Below, piece after piece: positions 1 to 6,857 of a stretch of DNA of 7,672 nt. Numbering within the stretch: the stretch's first letter is position 1; the number at the start of each line of letters is the position of its first letter. Both the position numbers and the translations under genes were made by a program. The DNA is taken from positions 1 through 7,672 of the forward strand of contig DACO01000038.1 of assembly GCA_002508635.1 (NCBI GenBank), read 5' to 3'. The stretch is from Methanolobus sp. UBA118. Its GTDB lineage: Archaea > Halobacteriota > Methanosarcinia > Methanosarcinales > Methanosarcinaceae. Below the pieces are notes generated by a model that was given only the letters and a program-made list of their open reading frames with translations, made no database searches and had not been told where the DNA came from.

Positions 1-3000
1 GGAGTTGAACTACCATCACCCCATACAACAATACCTTTTCCACTGTTCTGCTCAAAAGTAACATCCACAGACCTCCGACTATCATCATAGACATCACTCT
101 CTACTCTCTGAGGTGTTTGCCATGAAGAGCCATTCCAGTCAGTAACATAGATATCATTTGATCTGTCTTCGGCAGCAAGAATCATTTTGTCTAAATTTGG
201 ATGTGCTGCCATTTTGATCCAGTAAACATCACTTGAGTAAGAATACATATTATAGGTCACTGGGTCCCAAGAATTGCCATCCCAAATTCTGTATTTTACA
301 TGACCATCGTTATCTGCCCAGACAACTATAGCTCTTTCTGAAGCCTGTTCGTACATGACATCAAAACATTGATACGATGCAGTTACAGCATTGTCTGTTA
401 AAATAACCTGATTATCCCAGGAGGAACCATCCCAGATCTGTGCACGCATATCCCTTGCATCATCAAGTGTTACAAGAACCATTTCATTGGAATTTGGATT
501 AGCTTCAAGCCTGACCCAGGAAATATCACCAGCACCGAAGTTGCTCCCGTCAACTGTAGATTCTGAGCTCCAGGAAGAACCATCCCATATACTATAACGT
601 GGGGCAGAAAAACCAGTATACTGATACCTCCAATCCCACCAATTAAAAACCCAAGTCCAATAACCATCACCATAAACTGCGATTGCATCTCCTGACTTTT
701 GTTCATATTTTATATCGAAACCCCTGGTTGAATAGGAAGAGAGACCATCAGTAAGTTTAGTTATACCATTCCAGGAAGAGCCATCCCAGATCTGAACATT
801 CAAACCATAATTGTCATTGCCTGTACTCATGATAAATTCAGAATTAAGAGGATTGGATTCAAGAACTATAGAGTAAGGCCTTCCTTCTACATAGTTAGCT
901 GATTCCTCACCCGACCAATCAGATCCATCCCATGTCCTGTACCTGGGAGATCCACTACCACCATTACTGTCGTAATATGCTGCCATGACCGAATCCATTG
1001 GAGATGTTGAAACGTTGATAGTGAACCGGGTATCGGTAAGCGGGCCTGCTCCTTTAACTACTTCCACATGATACGTGTTGCCTGCCGAAAGCAATGATGA
1101 AACTTCACATGTTCCTGTTCCACCGGAGGAATCCAGGACCTCTATACCATCATAGAGATAAGCATCAATGGATGAAGTATCGTCCCAGGATACGTTAAAT
1201 GTATAGTATCCCATTTCATCGACCGTGAAGTATCCGACCCAAGTACTGTTATCTAAAACATAGCTTGTCTGCTTATTACTCTGTACAACATCCTCAAAGC
1301 TGTAAAGAGACAGTCCCGCCTTGTCACCACGACTTTCGTCGAAACTTGATATAAATGCGTGAGAAGATATTTTTACAGCGCTTTTTTTGTCTATATAGGT
1401 AGATATGGTAAAGTTCTCCTGCCACGTGCCAGTACCTCCGTTACTTATACCTGTTACACGGACAGTCCATGTACCCGTTTCAATAGCATCCTCACCATCC
1501 TCGTAAAGGCCAGAAAGCGGCTGTATCCATATGTACTCCGATTTTCCATCGCTACCCGGATAATAACCTGTGGCATCGTGACCTATACCATACACTCTTC
1601 CTGCGGGACTTTCCAGCTGTAGATCAAGATTTGCATATTCATGCTCCCATTGAAGTTCTACTTTAAAATCATCGAGAGATTCATTTATCTCAAGTGTATC
1701 TTCAAAGTAATCAGTAGATTGAGGCGCATCAAATGAAAGAGTGTATCCGGCTCCATCGAGAAGAGTGCTTGTGCTATAGGATTGTATCGTGTTTCCATTA
1801 TGCTTGACCACTACGTTTTTTACCCTGTTATTCCCTATGCCAGAACTCCACCAATAAGAATAACCGTAGTAGTCATAATAATCCTTGTAACCTGTGTAAT
1901 CATAGTAATCATAGAAAGACAGTGAATTTTCACCGGAATGAACATAATCAGTTATGTCGTAATTAAATGACTTCCACTGACCTGAGTTAGAGGTCGTTTG
2001 AGTTGATGGAAGCAGTCTCAGATTATCACCGTTTATTTTAATCAGGCACTCTCCCGCACTTGTGCCTCCATAATACGGACTTGCATCGAAAACATCATCG
2101 AAATCGTAGCCCTCAAAGCTAAGAGTATACGTGTCTTCAATAGGTATTGAATCATTAAATGTGTAGGAGTATGGTGTGAATCCCTCTTCCCCATATTCAA
2201 TATCAGTGATATCGTAATCACAGATATCCTGTGCAATGGCATTATATATGGAACTAAGATCGGAACTGCTGGGGGCAGAATAATAGTTGCCACCTGTGTC
2301 TGAAGCAATCGACCTGAGAACAGCTTCGTTAATCTCACTTCCAAGACCAATCGTGTATATGGTAATACCGTTAGCATTTGCCAGCTCCACAGCCCGGGAA
2401 CCATCTGGATCATCCGTACCTCGGCTTGCTTCTCCGTCTGTAAGAAGTATCATTACCTTTCGGGAGCCAGATCGGCCTTCATTTATAAGCATGTTATTCG
2501 CATCTGCCATACCCTCTCCTAGAGCAGTTCCTGCAACAGCACCTAATTTGTCTATTGACTTGTTTACTAGAAGCAAATTTGCAGACGAATTAAGGAGAGT
2601 CAAATCTAAATCTACACGTGACTCCGAACCAAAAGAAACAACTCCTATTTGTGAATTGGAAACCAAATTTGATGTGAACTTCCTGGCTGCTTCTTTGGCA
2701 GGAGGTAGTCCATTTCCATGCTCAGGTCCCATACTCCCTGATCGGTCAATCACAAGTACCACATCAAGCGGAGTTCCTGCATAGTAATCCGGATCCATAC
2801 TTCCCGAGCGGTCAAGGACAAGCATGGCACTTGCAGCAGGTCTGGTGATAGGTAGTTCACCTTCCACGGAAATGATCGTTGTTATATTTACGAGATCACC
2901 TGATGTCACCGATGTGGGTTGTACACTCAGGTTAACACTCATAAAAGGTTCACTTTTGACACTGATATTGGCGGATCGGTTAATGTCTCCACTAGTAGCT

Positions 3001-4613
3001 ATAATAGTCGTGTTTCCTGAAACGTTGCCTTCAAAAATACCATATATCCTTCCTTCGGAATCGGTAGTGGCATTGATAAGGGTTGAATTGATCCCGTCGA
3101 TTGTAAGAGTTCCGACCGTTGTATTGGTATTGTTTAACGTTACGTTGATATCAGGCAACGAGTGACCCCATTCATCCAGCGCAACAAGAGTGACAGTAGA
3201 CTTGTGATTGCCGTTTAAACCCTGTGACAGGACAGTATTCGGAACAGAATAAAAGTCCATCATGTAAAGTGGTCCGGCTGTAAAATTAAGTTCAGTGACA
3301 TTGGTAAAATTCGTATATCCGGATTCATTCCTGTAAGTAGCTGTAACCGATAAAGATTCTATATACGGGGTGGGACCTACGATAGTGTTTGCCCGTCCCT
3401 GACTGTTCAGTGGTACCAATACCAGATTACCATCATCTGTTGTGAACCTGACCTGTTCCTTTATCGGAGTTGTGAGTGGTATTATCGGATTGAGGAACTG
3501 GTCCACAGGACGGGCAGATAATGTATAACAATCCTCATTGTTCGAGAGAGCATTTTCAGGACTGAAAGTAAGGAAAAGATCATCGATCCTATCTGCAAGA
3601 CCGCTAATTGTGATATTCGATTGCAAAGTAGTGTTGATAACACTTATTTGTACTACATTGTTACCAGCTCTTTTATCTGCTGTAAAGATATTCGCGAATT
3701 TACCGTTGATATCTGTCAGGCCGCGGCTATGGGCAATAGAAGCAGAGTTGTACGTAACCGGACTGTTGTAGATCGTGTTTGCAGGAGATGTCACTGAGAA
3801 AGTGACATTGGCATCCTCTACGGGATTCTCGTAGACATCATAAACACTTACATAAATACTTGAATTCGTGTTGACAGTATGATCGTCATCATATACAACC
3901 CTTAAAAGGGCTGGGGAGCCTGCTGTGATATTAATATAGGACATATTTGAAGCGGGACCGGCAGTTGAATTGATTGTAATGTTTCCCGCAATTGTGGAAT
4001 TAAGACACAGGGTTGAATTTTTGGATGAAGAACCTGTGTATGAGAATACTGTATCTGTTTTATTGACATCCAGCGATGTTGTATTGGAAGAAGATACAGT
4101 TGTATAAATATCCTGAATCGTATTTCCGGACTGATCTTTTATTATAACGTTCAAGTTGATGTTCTCATCCGGATCCACGTTCCCGAACATGTCAACCGGC
4201 GTGAATGTAATATTTGTAATATTGCCTGCGGTATTTACTGAATGATCGCTTTCAACAAGTATTGAAGATATTTCAGATGGCAGGAACGTTACATTTGCAA
4301 GATCGTATTCATTTCCTGTACTCGCATTGACATGCGCAGTTCCTGTTGACGTGGAATTTAGAGTCACCTCTGCAATGCCCGAAGCATTTGTGACCGCAGA
4401 AGAAGAGTTAAGAATTCCCATATCCGTTGTGAAATTCACTACAGTATTGTTTACAGCCGTGCCGTTATCTGTGATAAGTACACTGATGCTGGCAGACTCA
4501 CCTGCGTTAACCTGAATATCCGATGTCAGGAAGTCCAGATCCAGCGCCGAAGCTGAAATTGAAAACAGAAGAGATAAAGCTAAGATGCATAATAATTTTT
4601 TCAGATTCCCCAT
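1..4613 (-). CDS. Giant secreted multidomain surface protein: Ig-like array, VWA domain and WDGSSW propeller-like repeats (3' end outside window)
   Basis: The frame is open from the ATG at 4613 to the window edge, 1537 codons, with the C-terminus missing. Residues 1-23 are a Sec signal peptide: K5-K6, a Leu-rich core, and S-A-S-A before L24-D25. Seen in order: Ig-like modules (about 24-590), a VWA domain (about 617-798) with D623-x-S-x-S, T696 and D726 forming a full MIDAS, a Tyr-rich patch (901-922), a P-domain-like beta module (about 964-1072), a PPC-like module (about 1100-1201), and six W-[DN]-G-x-x-W repeats from 1228 onward. NxS/T sequons are frequent and cysteines few, as in archaeal S-layer-associated proteins. 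VWA/MIDAS domains bind ligands through a metal ion, and Ig modules act as stalks, so an adhesin or tip protein is likely. The start is supported by GAGGTGA four bases upstream. A C-terminal anchor (PGF/PEF-CTERM or membrane helix) cannot be judged here. It is divergent from the pilin-like operon. The exact function is unknown. Confidence 0.93.
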   Translation of the reverse strand, partial: MGNLKKLLCILALSLLFSISASALDLDFLTSDIQVNAGESASISVLITDNGTAVNNTVVNFTTDMGILNSSSAVTNASGIAEVTLNSTSTGTAHVNASTGNEYDLANVTFLPSEISSILVESDHSVNTAGNITNITFTPVDMFGNVDPDENINLNVIIKDQSGNTIQDIYTTVSSSNTTSLDVNKTDTVFSYTGSSSKNSTLCLNSTIAGNITINSTAGPASNMSYINITAGSPALLRVVYDDDHTVNTNSSIYVSVYDVYENPVEDANVTFSVTSPANTIYNSPVTYNSASIAHSRGLTDINGKFANIFTADKRAGNNVVQISVINTTLQSNITISGLADRIDDLFLTFSPENALSNNEDCYTLSARPVDQFLNPIIPLTTPIKEQVRFTTDDGNLVLVPLNSQGRANTIVGPTPYIESLSVTATYRNESGYTNFTNVTELNFTAGPLYMMDFYSVPNTVLSQGLNGNHKSTVTLVALDEWGHSLPDINVTLNNTNTTVGTLTIDGINSTLINATTDSEGRIYGIFEGNVSGNTTIIATSGDINRSANISVKSEPFMSVNLSVQPTSVTSGDLVNITTIISVEGELPITRPAASAMLVLDRSGSMDPDYYAGTPLDVVLVIDRSGSMGPEHGNGLPPAKEAARKFTSNLVSNSQIGVVSFGSESRVDLDLTLLNSSANLLLVNKSIDKLGAVAGTALGEGMADANNMLINEGRSGSRKVMILLTDGEASRGTDDPDGSRAVELANANGITIYTIGLGSEINEAVLRSIASDTGGNYYSAPSSSDLSSIYNAIAQDICDYDITDIEYGEEGFTPYSYTFNDSIPIEDTYTLSFEGYDFDDVFDASPYYGGTSAGECLIKINGDNLRLLPSTQTTSNSGQWKSFNYDITDYVHSGENSLSFYDYYDYTGYKDYYDYYGYSYWWSSGIGNNRVKNVVVKHNGNTIQSYSTSTLLDGAGYTLSFDAPQSTDYFEDTLEINESLDDFKVELQWEHEYANLDLQLESPAGRVYGIGHDATGYYPGSDGKSEYIWIQPLSGLYEDGEDAIETGTWTVRVTGISNGGTGTWQENFTISTYIDKKSAVKISSHAFISSFDESRGDKAGLSLYSFEDVVQSNKQTSYVLDNSTWVGYFTVDEMGYYTFNVSWDDTSSIDAYLYDGIEVLDSSGGTGTCEVSSLLSAGNTYHVEVVKGAGPLTDTRFTINVSTSPMDSVMAAYYDSNGGSGSPRYRTWDGSDWSGEESANYVEGRPYSIVLESNPLNSEFIMSTGNDNYGLNVQIWDGSSWNGITKLTDGLSSYSTRGFDIKYEQKSGDAIAVYGDGYWTWVFNWWDWRYQYTGFSAPRYSIWDGSSWSSESTVDGSNFGAGDISWVRLEANPNSNEMVLVTLDDARDMRAQIWDGSSWDNQVILTDNAVTASYQCFDVMYEQASERAIVVWADNDGHVKYRIWDGNSWDPVTYNMYSYSSDVYWIKMAAHPNLDKMILAAEDRSNDIYVTDWNGSSWQTPQRVESDVYDDSRRSVDVTFEQNSGKGIVVWGDGSST
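120..932 (-). repeat. Six W-[DN]-G-x-x-W repeats, beta-propeller-like
   Basis: The six motifs begin at residues 1228, 1276, 1343, 1394, 1444 and 1493 (codons at 915-932, 771-788, 570-587, 417-434, 267-284 and 120-137). The spacings are 48, 67, 51, 50 and 49 residues, so a ~50-residue unit repeats. The one long step is explained by a Trp/Tyr-rich insertion at 1318-1332. Units alternate between two types. In one, the motif is preceded by [KR]-[YV]-[RST]-I/T and follows a V-x-[GY]-[DG]-[GS]-type strand. In the other, the motif is followed by T-D-x-x-x-[ST]. This gives a higher-order pair of about 100-115 residues. The array probably continues past the window edge. The regular period and aromatic motif suggest propeller blades; the fold is not proven. 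Confidence 0.8.
1011..1316 (-). other. PPC-like beta domain (tentative)
   Basis: Residues about 1100-1201. The order W-V-G-Y-F-T-V, Y-Y-T-F-N-V-S-W, D-A-Y-L-Y-D-G and L-S-A-G-N-T-Y-H-V-E-V-V-K-G follows the usual progression of bacterial pre-peptidase C-terminal domains (ligand strand, D-x-[YF]-L-Y-D, then A-G-x-Y-x-x-x-V). These domains commonly lie between catalytic or binding domains of secreted proteins. The call is based on recognition by eye, and a generic jelly-roll domain is an alternative. Confidence 0.5.
1398..1724 (-). other. P-domain-like beta module (tentative)
   Basis: Residues about 964-1072. The pattern F-K-V-E-L-Q-W-E-H followed by A-N-L-D-L-Q-L-E-S-P-A-G-R-V and, further on, G-T-W-T-V-R-V-T-G resembles the C-terminal beta sandwich found after many secreted subtilases and VWA proteins, where W-x-x-x-x-x-x-L-D-L-x-L-x-S-P-x-G recurs. 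The fold assignment is by motif only. The role would be structural or carbohydrate/protein contact. Confidence 0.5.
1848..1913 (-). other. Tyrosine/aspartate-rich patch ending in WW
   Basis: Residues 901-922 contain 11 Tyr, 4 Asp and a terminal Trp pair within 22 residues, in repeated Y-D-Y-Y-D-Y-type steps. The codons TAT, TAC and GAT are mixed, so this is not a simple nucleotide expansion. It sits in a beta-rich region between the VWA domain and the P-domain-like module, right after a motif reading Y-D-I-T-D-Y-V-H-S-G-E-N-S-L. The role is unknown. An aromatic binding surface or a metal-binding loop are possible readings. Confidence 0.8.
2220..2765 (-). other. VWA domain with complete MIDAS
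   Basis: Residues about 617-798. The first strand is V-V-L-V-I followed by D623-R-S-G-S-M, the DxSxS metal-binding motif. The second MIDAS residue is T696 in A-G-T-A-L-G-E-G. The third is D726 in I-L-L-T-D-G-E-A. The remaining strands read I-G-V-V-S-F-G and I-T-I-Y-T-I-G-L-G, and the helix ending the domain contains L-S-S-I-Y-N-A-I-A. All metal-site residues are kept, so the domain should bind a divalent cation and an acidic ligand side chain. A second, incomplete copy of the first strand and DxSxS motif lies just ahead of it. Confidence 0.93.
2725..2822 (-). repeat. Tandem duplication of the MIDAS DRSGSM segment
   Basis: Two copies of a segment coding for L-V-[LI]-D-R-S-G-S-M-x-P lie 66 bases (22 codons) apart. 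The copies span 2725-2756 and 2791-2822. By eye 25 of 32 bases match, and the differences are partly at silent positions. D601 belongs to the stub copy and D623 to the copy that continues into the full VWA fold. The stub is followed directly by D-P-D-Y-Y-A-G-T-P-L-D-V and then the second strand, so it cannot form a separate VWA domain. Confidence 0.85.
2844..4544 (-). other. Array of five to six Ig-like (Big_1/invasin-type) domains
   Basis: Residues about 24-590 of the giant protein. Each module has a strand motif near D-x-x-x-[NH]-P-[VI] followed by an [NV]-V-T/N-[FL] strand. The anchoring Asp residues are D49, D141, D259, D371 and D480, spaced 92, 118, 112 and 109 residues apart, which is Ig-module periodicity. 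The first module is the clearest, with T-x-x-x-G-x-A-x-V-x-L-x-S-T-x-x-G-x-A-x-V near residues 77-100, as in Big_1 domains. A shorter sixth strand set (about 555-590) leads into the VWA domain. Such arrays usually serve as rigid stalks that hold a binding domain away from the cell surface. The module boundaries are estimates by eye. Confidence 0.75.
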
Positions 4614-4617
4614 GAAA

Positions 4618-4624
4618 TCACCTC
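4618..4624 (-). promoter_or_regulatory. Ribosome-binding site of the giant surface protein gene
   Basis: On the minus strand GAGGTGA sits four bases ahead of the ATG at 4613 (a further T extends the match to GAGGTGAT). It is complementary to the archaeal 16S 3' tail (…AUCACCUCC). It is the strongest such site in the window and fixes the start codon. Confidence 0.85.
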
Positions 4625-4826
4625 TAAACCACCCATTGTCACTAAGCCGGACATTATGAGGGAACTATTCAGACCGACTATGACATTCAGAACAAGTATA
4701 TAATATTACTAATATAAGTTATTTATTATACAAAATTGTGAAATCTGCAGTCAGACAATTATTAGAGACACCAGCCAAATTCCTTATACTGCTGCACAAA
4801 ATAAATAATTAAGTTCTGCAGGATAA

Positions 4827-4836
4827 TATATATATT
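4827..4836 (+). promoter_or_regulatory. Candidate TATA box of the pilin-like operon
   Basis: TATATATATT lies about 27 bases upstream of a predicted transcription start near 4858. That would make the first gene nearly leaderless if it starts at 4865, or give it a leader of about 30 bases if it starts at 4889. The call rests on position and composition only. Confidence 0.4.
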
Positions 4837-4864
4837 ATTGCATAATAACCATATTATATAATAA

Positions 4865-5362
4865 ATGATCATTCCATGGAAAATGAATATGGATAATGAA
4901 GGACAAATGCACATCGACTACCTGATCGGAATCTCAATCTTCCTTGTAGGTATCGTTTTTGTTTTCACTTATACTACAGGACTGTTCACCCCCTTCCAAT
5001 CCAATTCAGACGAAGTCACATTAATAGCTGACAGAATATCAACAAATATAATAGAACAAAACATGAGTGCCGGTGACCCACTGACAACAAACCTTCTTAA
5101 CGGCACGAAAGTAGATGATTTTTTCAACAACTCAAATAGCAATTATGAAGGCGTTATCAATTACTATGGAATGAACAGTTCTTACCTTCGATATGAGTTC
5201 AATATTACTTTGCAGAACATAACTGCGGGCACTCTCGATTACTCAACTGGCAAGCCATTACCGGTCCAGGGAAATATCGGTCAGACAAAAAGAATAGTAC
5301 TGGTCCGAAATCAAAACACGGGTGATGAAGTCCGGGCGATCTTAGCTGTAAGGGTGTGGTAA
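4865..5362 (+). CDS. Pilin-like protein, DUF7287-like (first gene of operon)
   Basis: A small exported protein with one membrane segment, 165 residues from the ATG at 4865. The N-terminal region reads D-N-E-G13 | Q14-M-H-I-D-Y, then a hydrophobic helix at about 20-41, then T-P-F. The G|Q junction ahead of the helix is what archaeal prepilin peptidases (class III signal, EppA/PibD type) recognise. The ectodomain carries about six N-x-S/T sequons and ends in L-A-V-R-V-W. From memory, the Q-x-x-x-D-[YF]-x-x-G-I-x-[IF]-[FL] start with F-T-P-F after the helix matches the haloarchaeal DUF7287 family. The start is uncertain: in-frame ATGs at 4883 and 4889 also fit, and 4889 would give the short n-region M-D-N-E-G usual in class III signals. 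No good ribosome-binding site precedes any of them, and 4865 suits a near-leaderless transcript. The next gene begins shortly after the stop. Confidence 0.88.
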   Translation: MIIPWKMNMDNEGQMHIDYLIGISIFLVGIVFVFTYTTGLFTPFQSNSDEVTLIADRISTNIIEQNMSAGDPLTTNLLNGTKVDDFFNNSNSNYEGVINYYGMNSSYLRYEFNITLQNITAGTLDYSTGKPLPVQGNIGQTKRIVLVRNQNTGDEVRAILAVRVW

Positions 5363-5384
5363 TCTGAAAGATGATAAAGGACAA

Positions 5385-5978
5385 TTGAACATCAGATCTG
5401 ACCAAAAGGCACAGCTACATACTCTGGAAGCTTTAATGACTCTTATAATCATCACAGGGATCATAGTATTCACTGTCCAGGCAACTTCACTTACTCCCCT
5501 TACATCCTCAACTGCAAATGCACACATTGAAGCACAGCTCCAGATCCTGGGACAGGATATGCTGAATGTACTTGATAGATCACAATCGGGACAGAGTTCG
5601 GGTCTTAAAGAGGATATATTGAACTGGAATGGGGAGAGATACATATGGAATTCCACTGCATATGTATCTGAGAACAATAACACCCTTACGAACAGTACAA
5701 CTGCCGATATGCTGATGGATGTGATCGTTCCCAAAGGTATAGCACACAATCTTGAATTCACCATGGTAAACGATGCAGGGTCTGTGGTTACCCTGCCCTA
5801 CATCTACAATGGTGAGCCATCGGACAATGCCGTGGTCGTGTCCAGAAGAGTGTTACTATCAGATTCAGACATTACGAATACATCCCAGTTCAGGTCCTAT
5901 ACAGGTATACCTGACGTTGATACGAGTACCGATTTCTACAACCTTATTGACGTGAAGATGACTCTTTGGCGAATGTAA
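5385..5978 (+). CDS. Pilin-like protein, DUF7288-like, probable TTG start
   Basis: A 197-residue protein with a single N-terminal hydrophobic helix (about 17-34) preceded by S-D-Q-K-A9-Q10-L-H-T-L-E15. The string A-Q-[AL]-H-T-L-E, then V-Q-A-T-S-L-T-P-L-[ST]-x-S-T and a following H-I-E-x-Q, is what I recall as the signature of the haloarchaeal DUF7288 family. The C-terminus ends L-W-R-M. The frame has no ATG near the N-terminus. The frame opens after a TAA at 5349-5351, and the first standard start is TTG at 5385, with AAAGGA three bases upstream. A CTG at 5364 would add K-D-D-K-G-Q. The upstream gene stops at 5362. The role is probably a minor pilin or pilus-complex subunit in the membrane. 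Family membership is from memory, not a search. Confidence 0.85.
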   Translation: MNIRSDQKAQLHTLEALMTLIIITGIIVFTVQATSLTPLTSSTANAHIEAQLQILGQDMLNVLDRSQSGQSSGLKEDILNWNGERYIWNSTAYVSENNNTLTNSTTADMLMDVIVPKGIAHNLEFTMVNDAGSVVTLPYIYNGEPSDNAVVVSRRVLLSDSDITNTSQFRSYTGIPDVDTSTDFYNLIDVKMTLWRM

Positions 5979-5983
5979 AATAC

Positions 5984-5988
5984 AGGTG
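5984..5988 (+). promoter_or_regulatory. Ribosome-binding site of third operon gene
   Basis: AGGTG lies five bases ahead of the ATG at 5994 and complements the 16S tail. It supports 5994 over the in-frame ATG at 6003. Confidence 0.6.
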
Positions 5989-5993
5989 TTGAC

Positions 5994-6857
5994 ATGAAAA
6001 AGATGAATGAAGCAGGGCAGATCATATTAATTGCCGGTTTTATTATCGGAATAGGCATAGTAGTCCTTACTGTCATGCTTAACAACATCGTATATGCAAG
6101 CAACACAGCTTCAGAGTCAAGTATTGAGACAAATGTCTTTGATTATTCCAATGTCGTGAAGATCACCACCGAGGCCTATGAAAAAGCATATGTTGATGCA
6201 AGGAACGGATCTTCAATAGATGGTAATAAATTCAATTCATATATGGCAAATTATTCAGAGAGGATGATCAAAAGTTATTCACTGTCAGGGTTTATATTCT
6301 CTCTGGAAAATGATACATTACAGGATGCATATTTTACTGAAAACGGCCTTGCCGGAGGGAATGATGACTGGACAGTCTTTGAACGGATCAATCAAACTGA
6401 TTATTTCCTGCTGGGCAGATTGAATGCATCTTCACTGGGAAACGAATCAAACAAGTTCGTAATAGAAGTAAACAACCAGTCAGGCAGTACAATCTGGTCA
6501 GCGGCCTTTTTTAACTCTAGCGGCAATGTCAATCTTACAATTTACGACAGTAACTCTGTCCTGAATACTAAAAATGATACATTTACCGATATTAACATCA
6601 CATACAACCAGATCTACAATCCTAACGACTTTGCGTTTTATTTCAACAGCCAGACTGCTGGACAGACCTACAGCATTAAATTCATAAATGGCAGTCAGGC
6701 CACGGGAACGTTTATGATATCAGGAGATCTCGTAAACGGAGATCCGTTCTACATTGAAAGGGTTAACGTTGTCAACAGTACAATTAAACTGAACAAGAAC
6801 GGACACCTGGAGATCAATACAACAATACCTGTAACACTACCGAAGGGACAGATATGA
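5994..6857 (+). CDS. Pilin-like protein, DUF7261-like
   Basis: A 287-residue protein, the largest complete pilin-like product here. It begins with K2-K3-M-N-E-A-G8 | Q9-I-I-L-I-A-G, and the hydrophobic helix runs from about 10 to 29. This is a textbook class III signal layout: positively charged stub, G|Q, helix. The [RA]-G-Q-[LI]-x-L-[IV]-A start followed after the helix by a long polar region with Y-A-x-N-x-x matches my memory of the haloarchaeal DUF7261 family. The ectodomain is rich in Asn, Ser and Thr with numerous sequons, so heavy N-glycosylation is likely. No Cys is seen. It follows the second gene by 15 bases and overlaps the fourth gene by four bases (ATGA), which implies translational coupling. 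It is probably a minor pilin with an extracellular beta domain, but the function is untested. Confidence 0.9.
   Translation: MKKMNEAGQIILIAGFIIGIGIVVLTVMLNNIVYASNTASESSIETNVFDYSNVVKITTEAYEKAYVDARNGSSIDGNKFNSYMANYSERMIKSYSLSGFIFSLENDTLQDAYFTENGLAGGNDDWTVFERINQTDYFLLGRLNASSLGNESNKFVIEVNNQSGSTIWSAAFFNSSGNVNLTIYDSNSVLNTKNDTFTDINITYNQIYNPNDFAFYFNSQTAGQTYSIKFINGSQATGTFMISGDLVNGDPFYIERVNVVNSTIKLNKNGHLEINTTIPVTLPKGQI

Larger units (their letters stand above)
4614..4864. promoter_or_regulatory. AT-rich divergent promoter region
   Basis: This 251-base gap separates the two divergent transcription units. For the minus-strand gene, TATA-like candidates are TTATATTA (complement of about 4710-4717, preceded by a purine-rich AATAAC) and TTATATAC (complement of 4696-4703). 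Either would leave a leader of roughly 60-75 bases. For the plus-strand operon the best candidate is TATATATATT at 4827-4836, which predicts a transcription start near 4858. No gene, tRNA or clear operator palindrome is seen. The base composition is so AT-rich that TATA-like strings also occur by chance. Confidence 0.55.

Noticed and set aside
120..932. CRISPR-like or mobile DNA repeat reading of the recurring ccaggaagarccatccca-type strings
   Set aside because: The strings are in frame, diverge at silent positions and code for W-[DN]-G-x-x-W. They are protein repeats, not a DNA array.
2042..2413. Minus-strand frame of 123 codons within the giant gene
   Set aside because: It is an out-of-frame shadow of the VWA segment. 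The real frame runs through this stretch without a stop.
2287..2784. Plus-strand open frame of 165 codons opposite the VWA region
   Set aside because: It is antisense to a clear VWA coding frame with an intact MIDAS, has no recognisable domain, and has no ribosome-binding site that I can see.
2824..3165. Plus-strand open frame of 113 codons
   Set aside because: It lies opposite the Ig-like array. Its hydrophobic look comes from reading the Asn/Thr-rich coding strand in reverse.
4587..4613. Lipoprotein reading of the giant protein (Cys at residue 9 in the signal peptide)
   Set aside because: The Cys is inside the hydrophobic core, too close to the N-terminus, and lacks a lipobox. The S-A-S-A site after residue 23 fits ordinary cleavage.
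4694..4740. Hairpin or terminator in the AT-rich intergenic stretch
   Set aside because: The short palindromic TATA-like strings are expected from composition. Both flanking genes point away, so a terminator is not needed here.
5342..5764. Minus-strand frame of 140 codons opposite the second pilin-like gene
   Set aside because: It is antisense to a gene with a clear class III signal and operon position, and has no family features.
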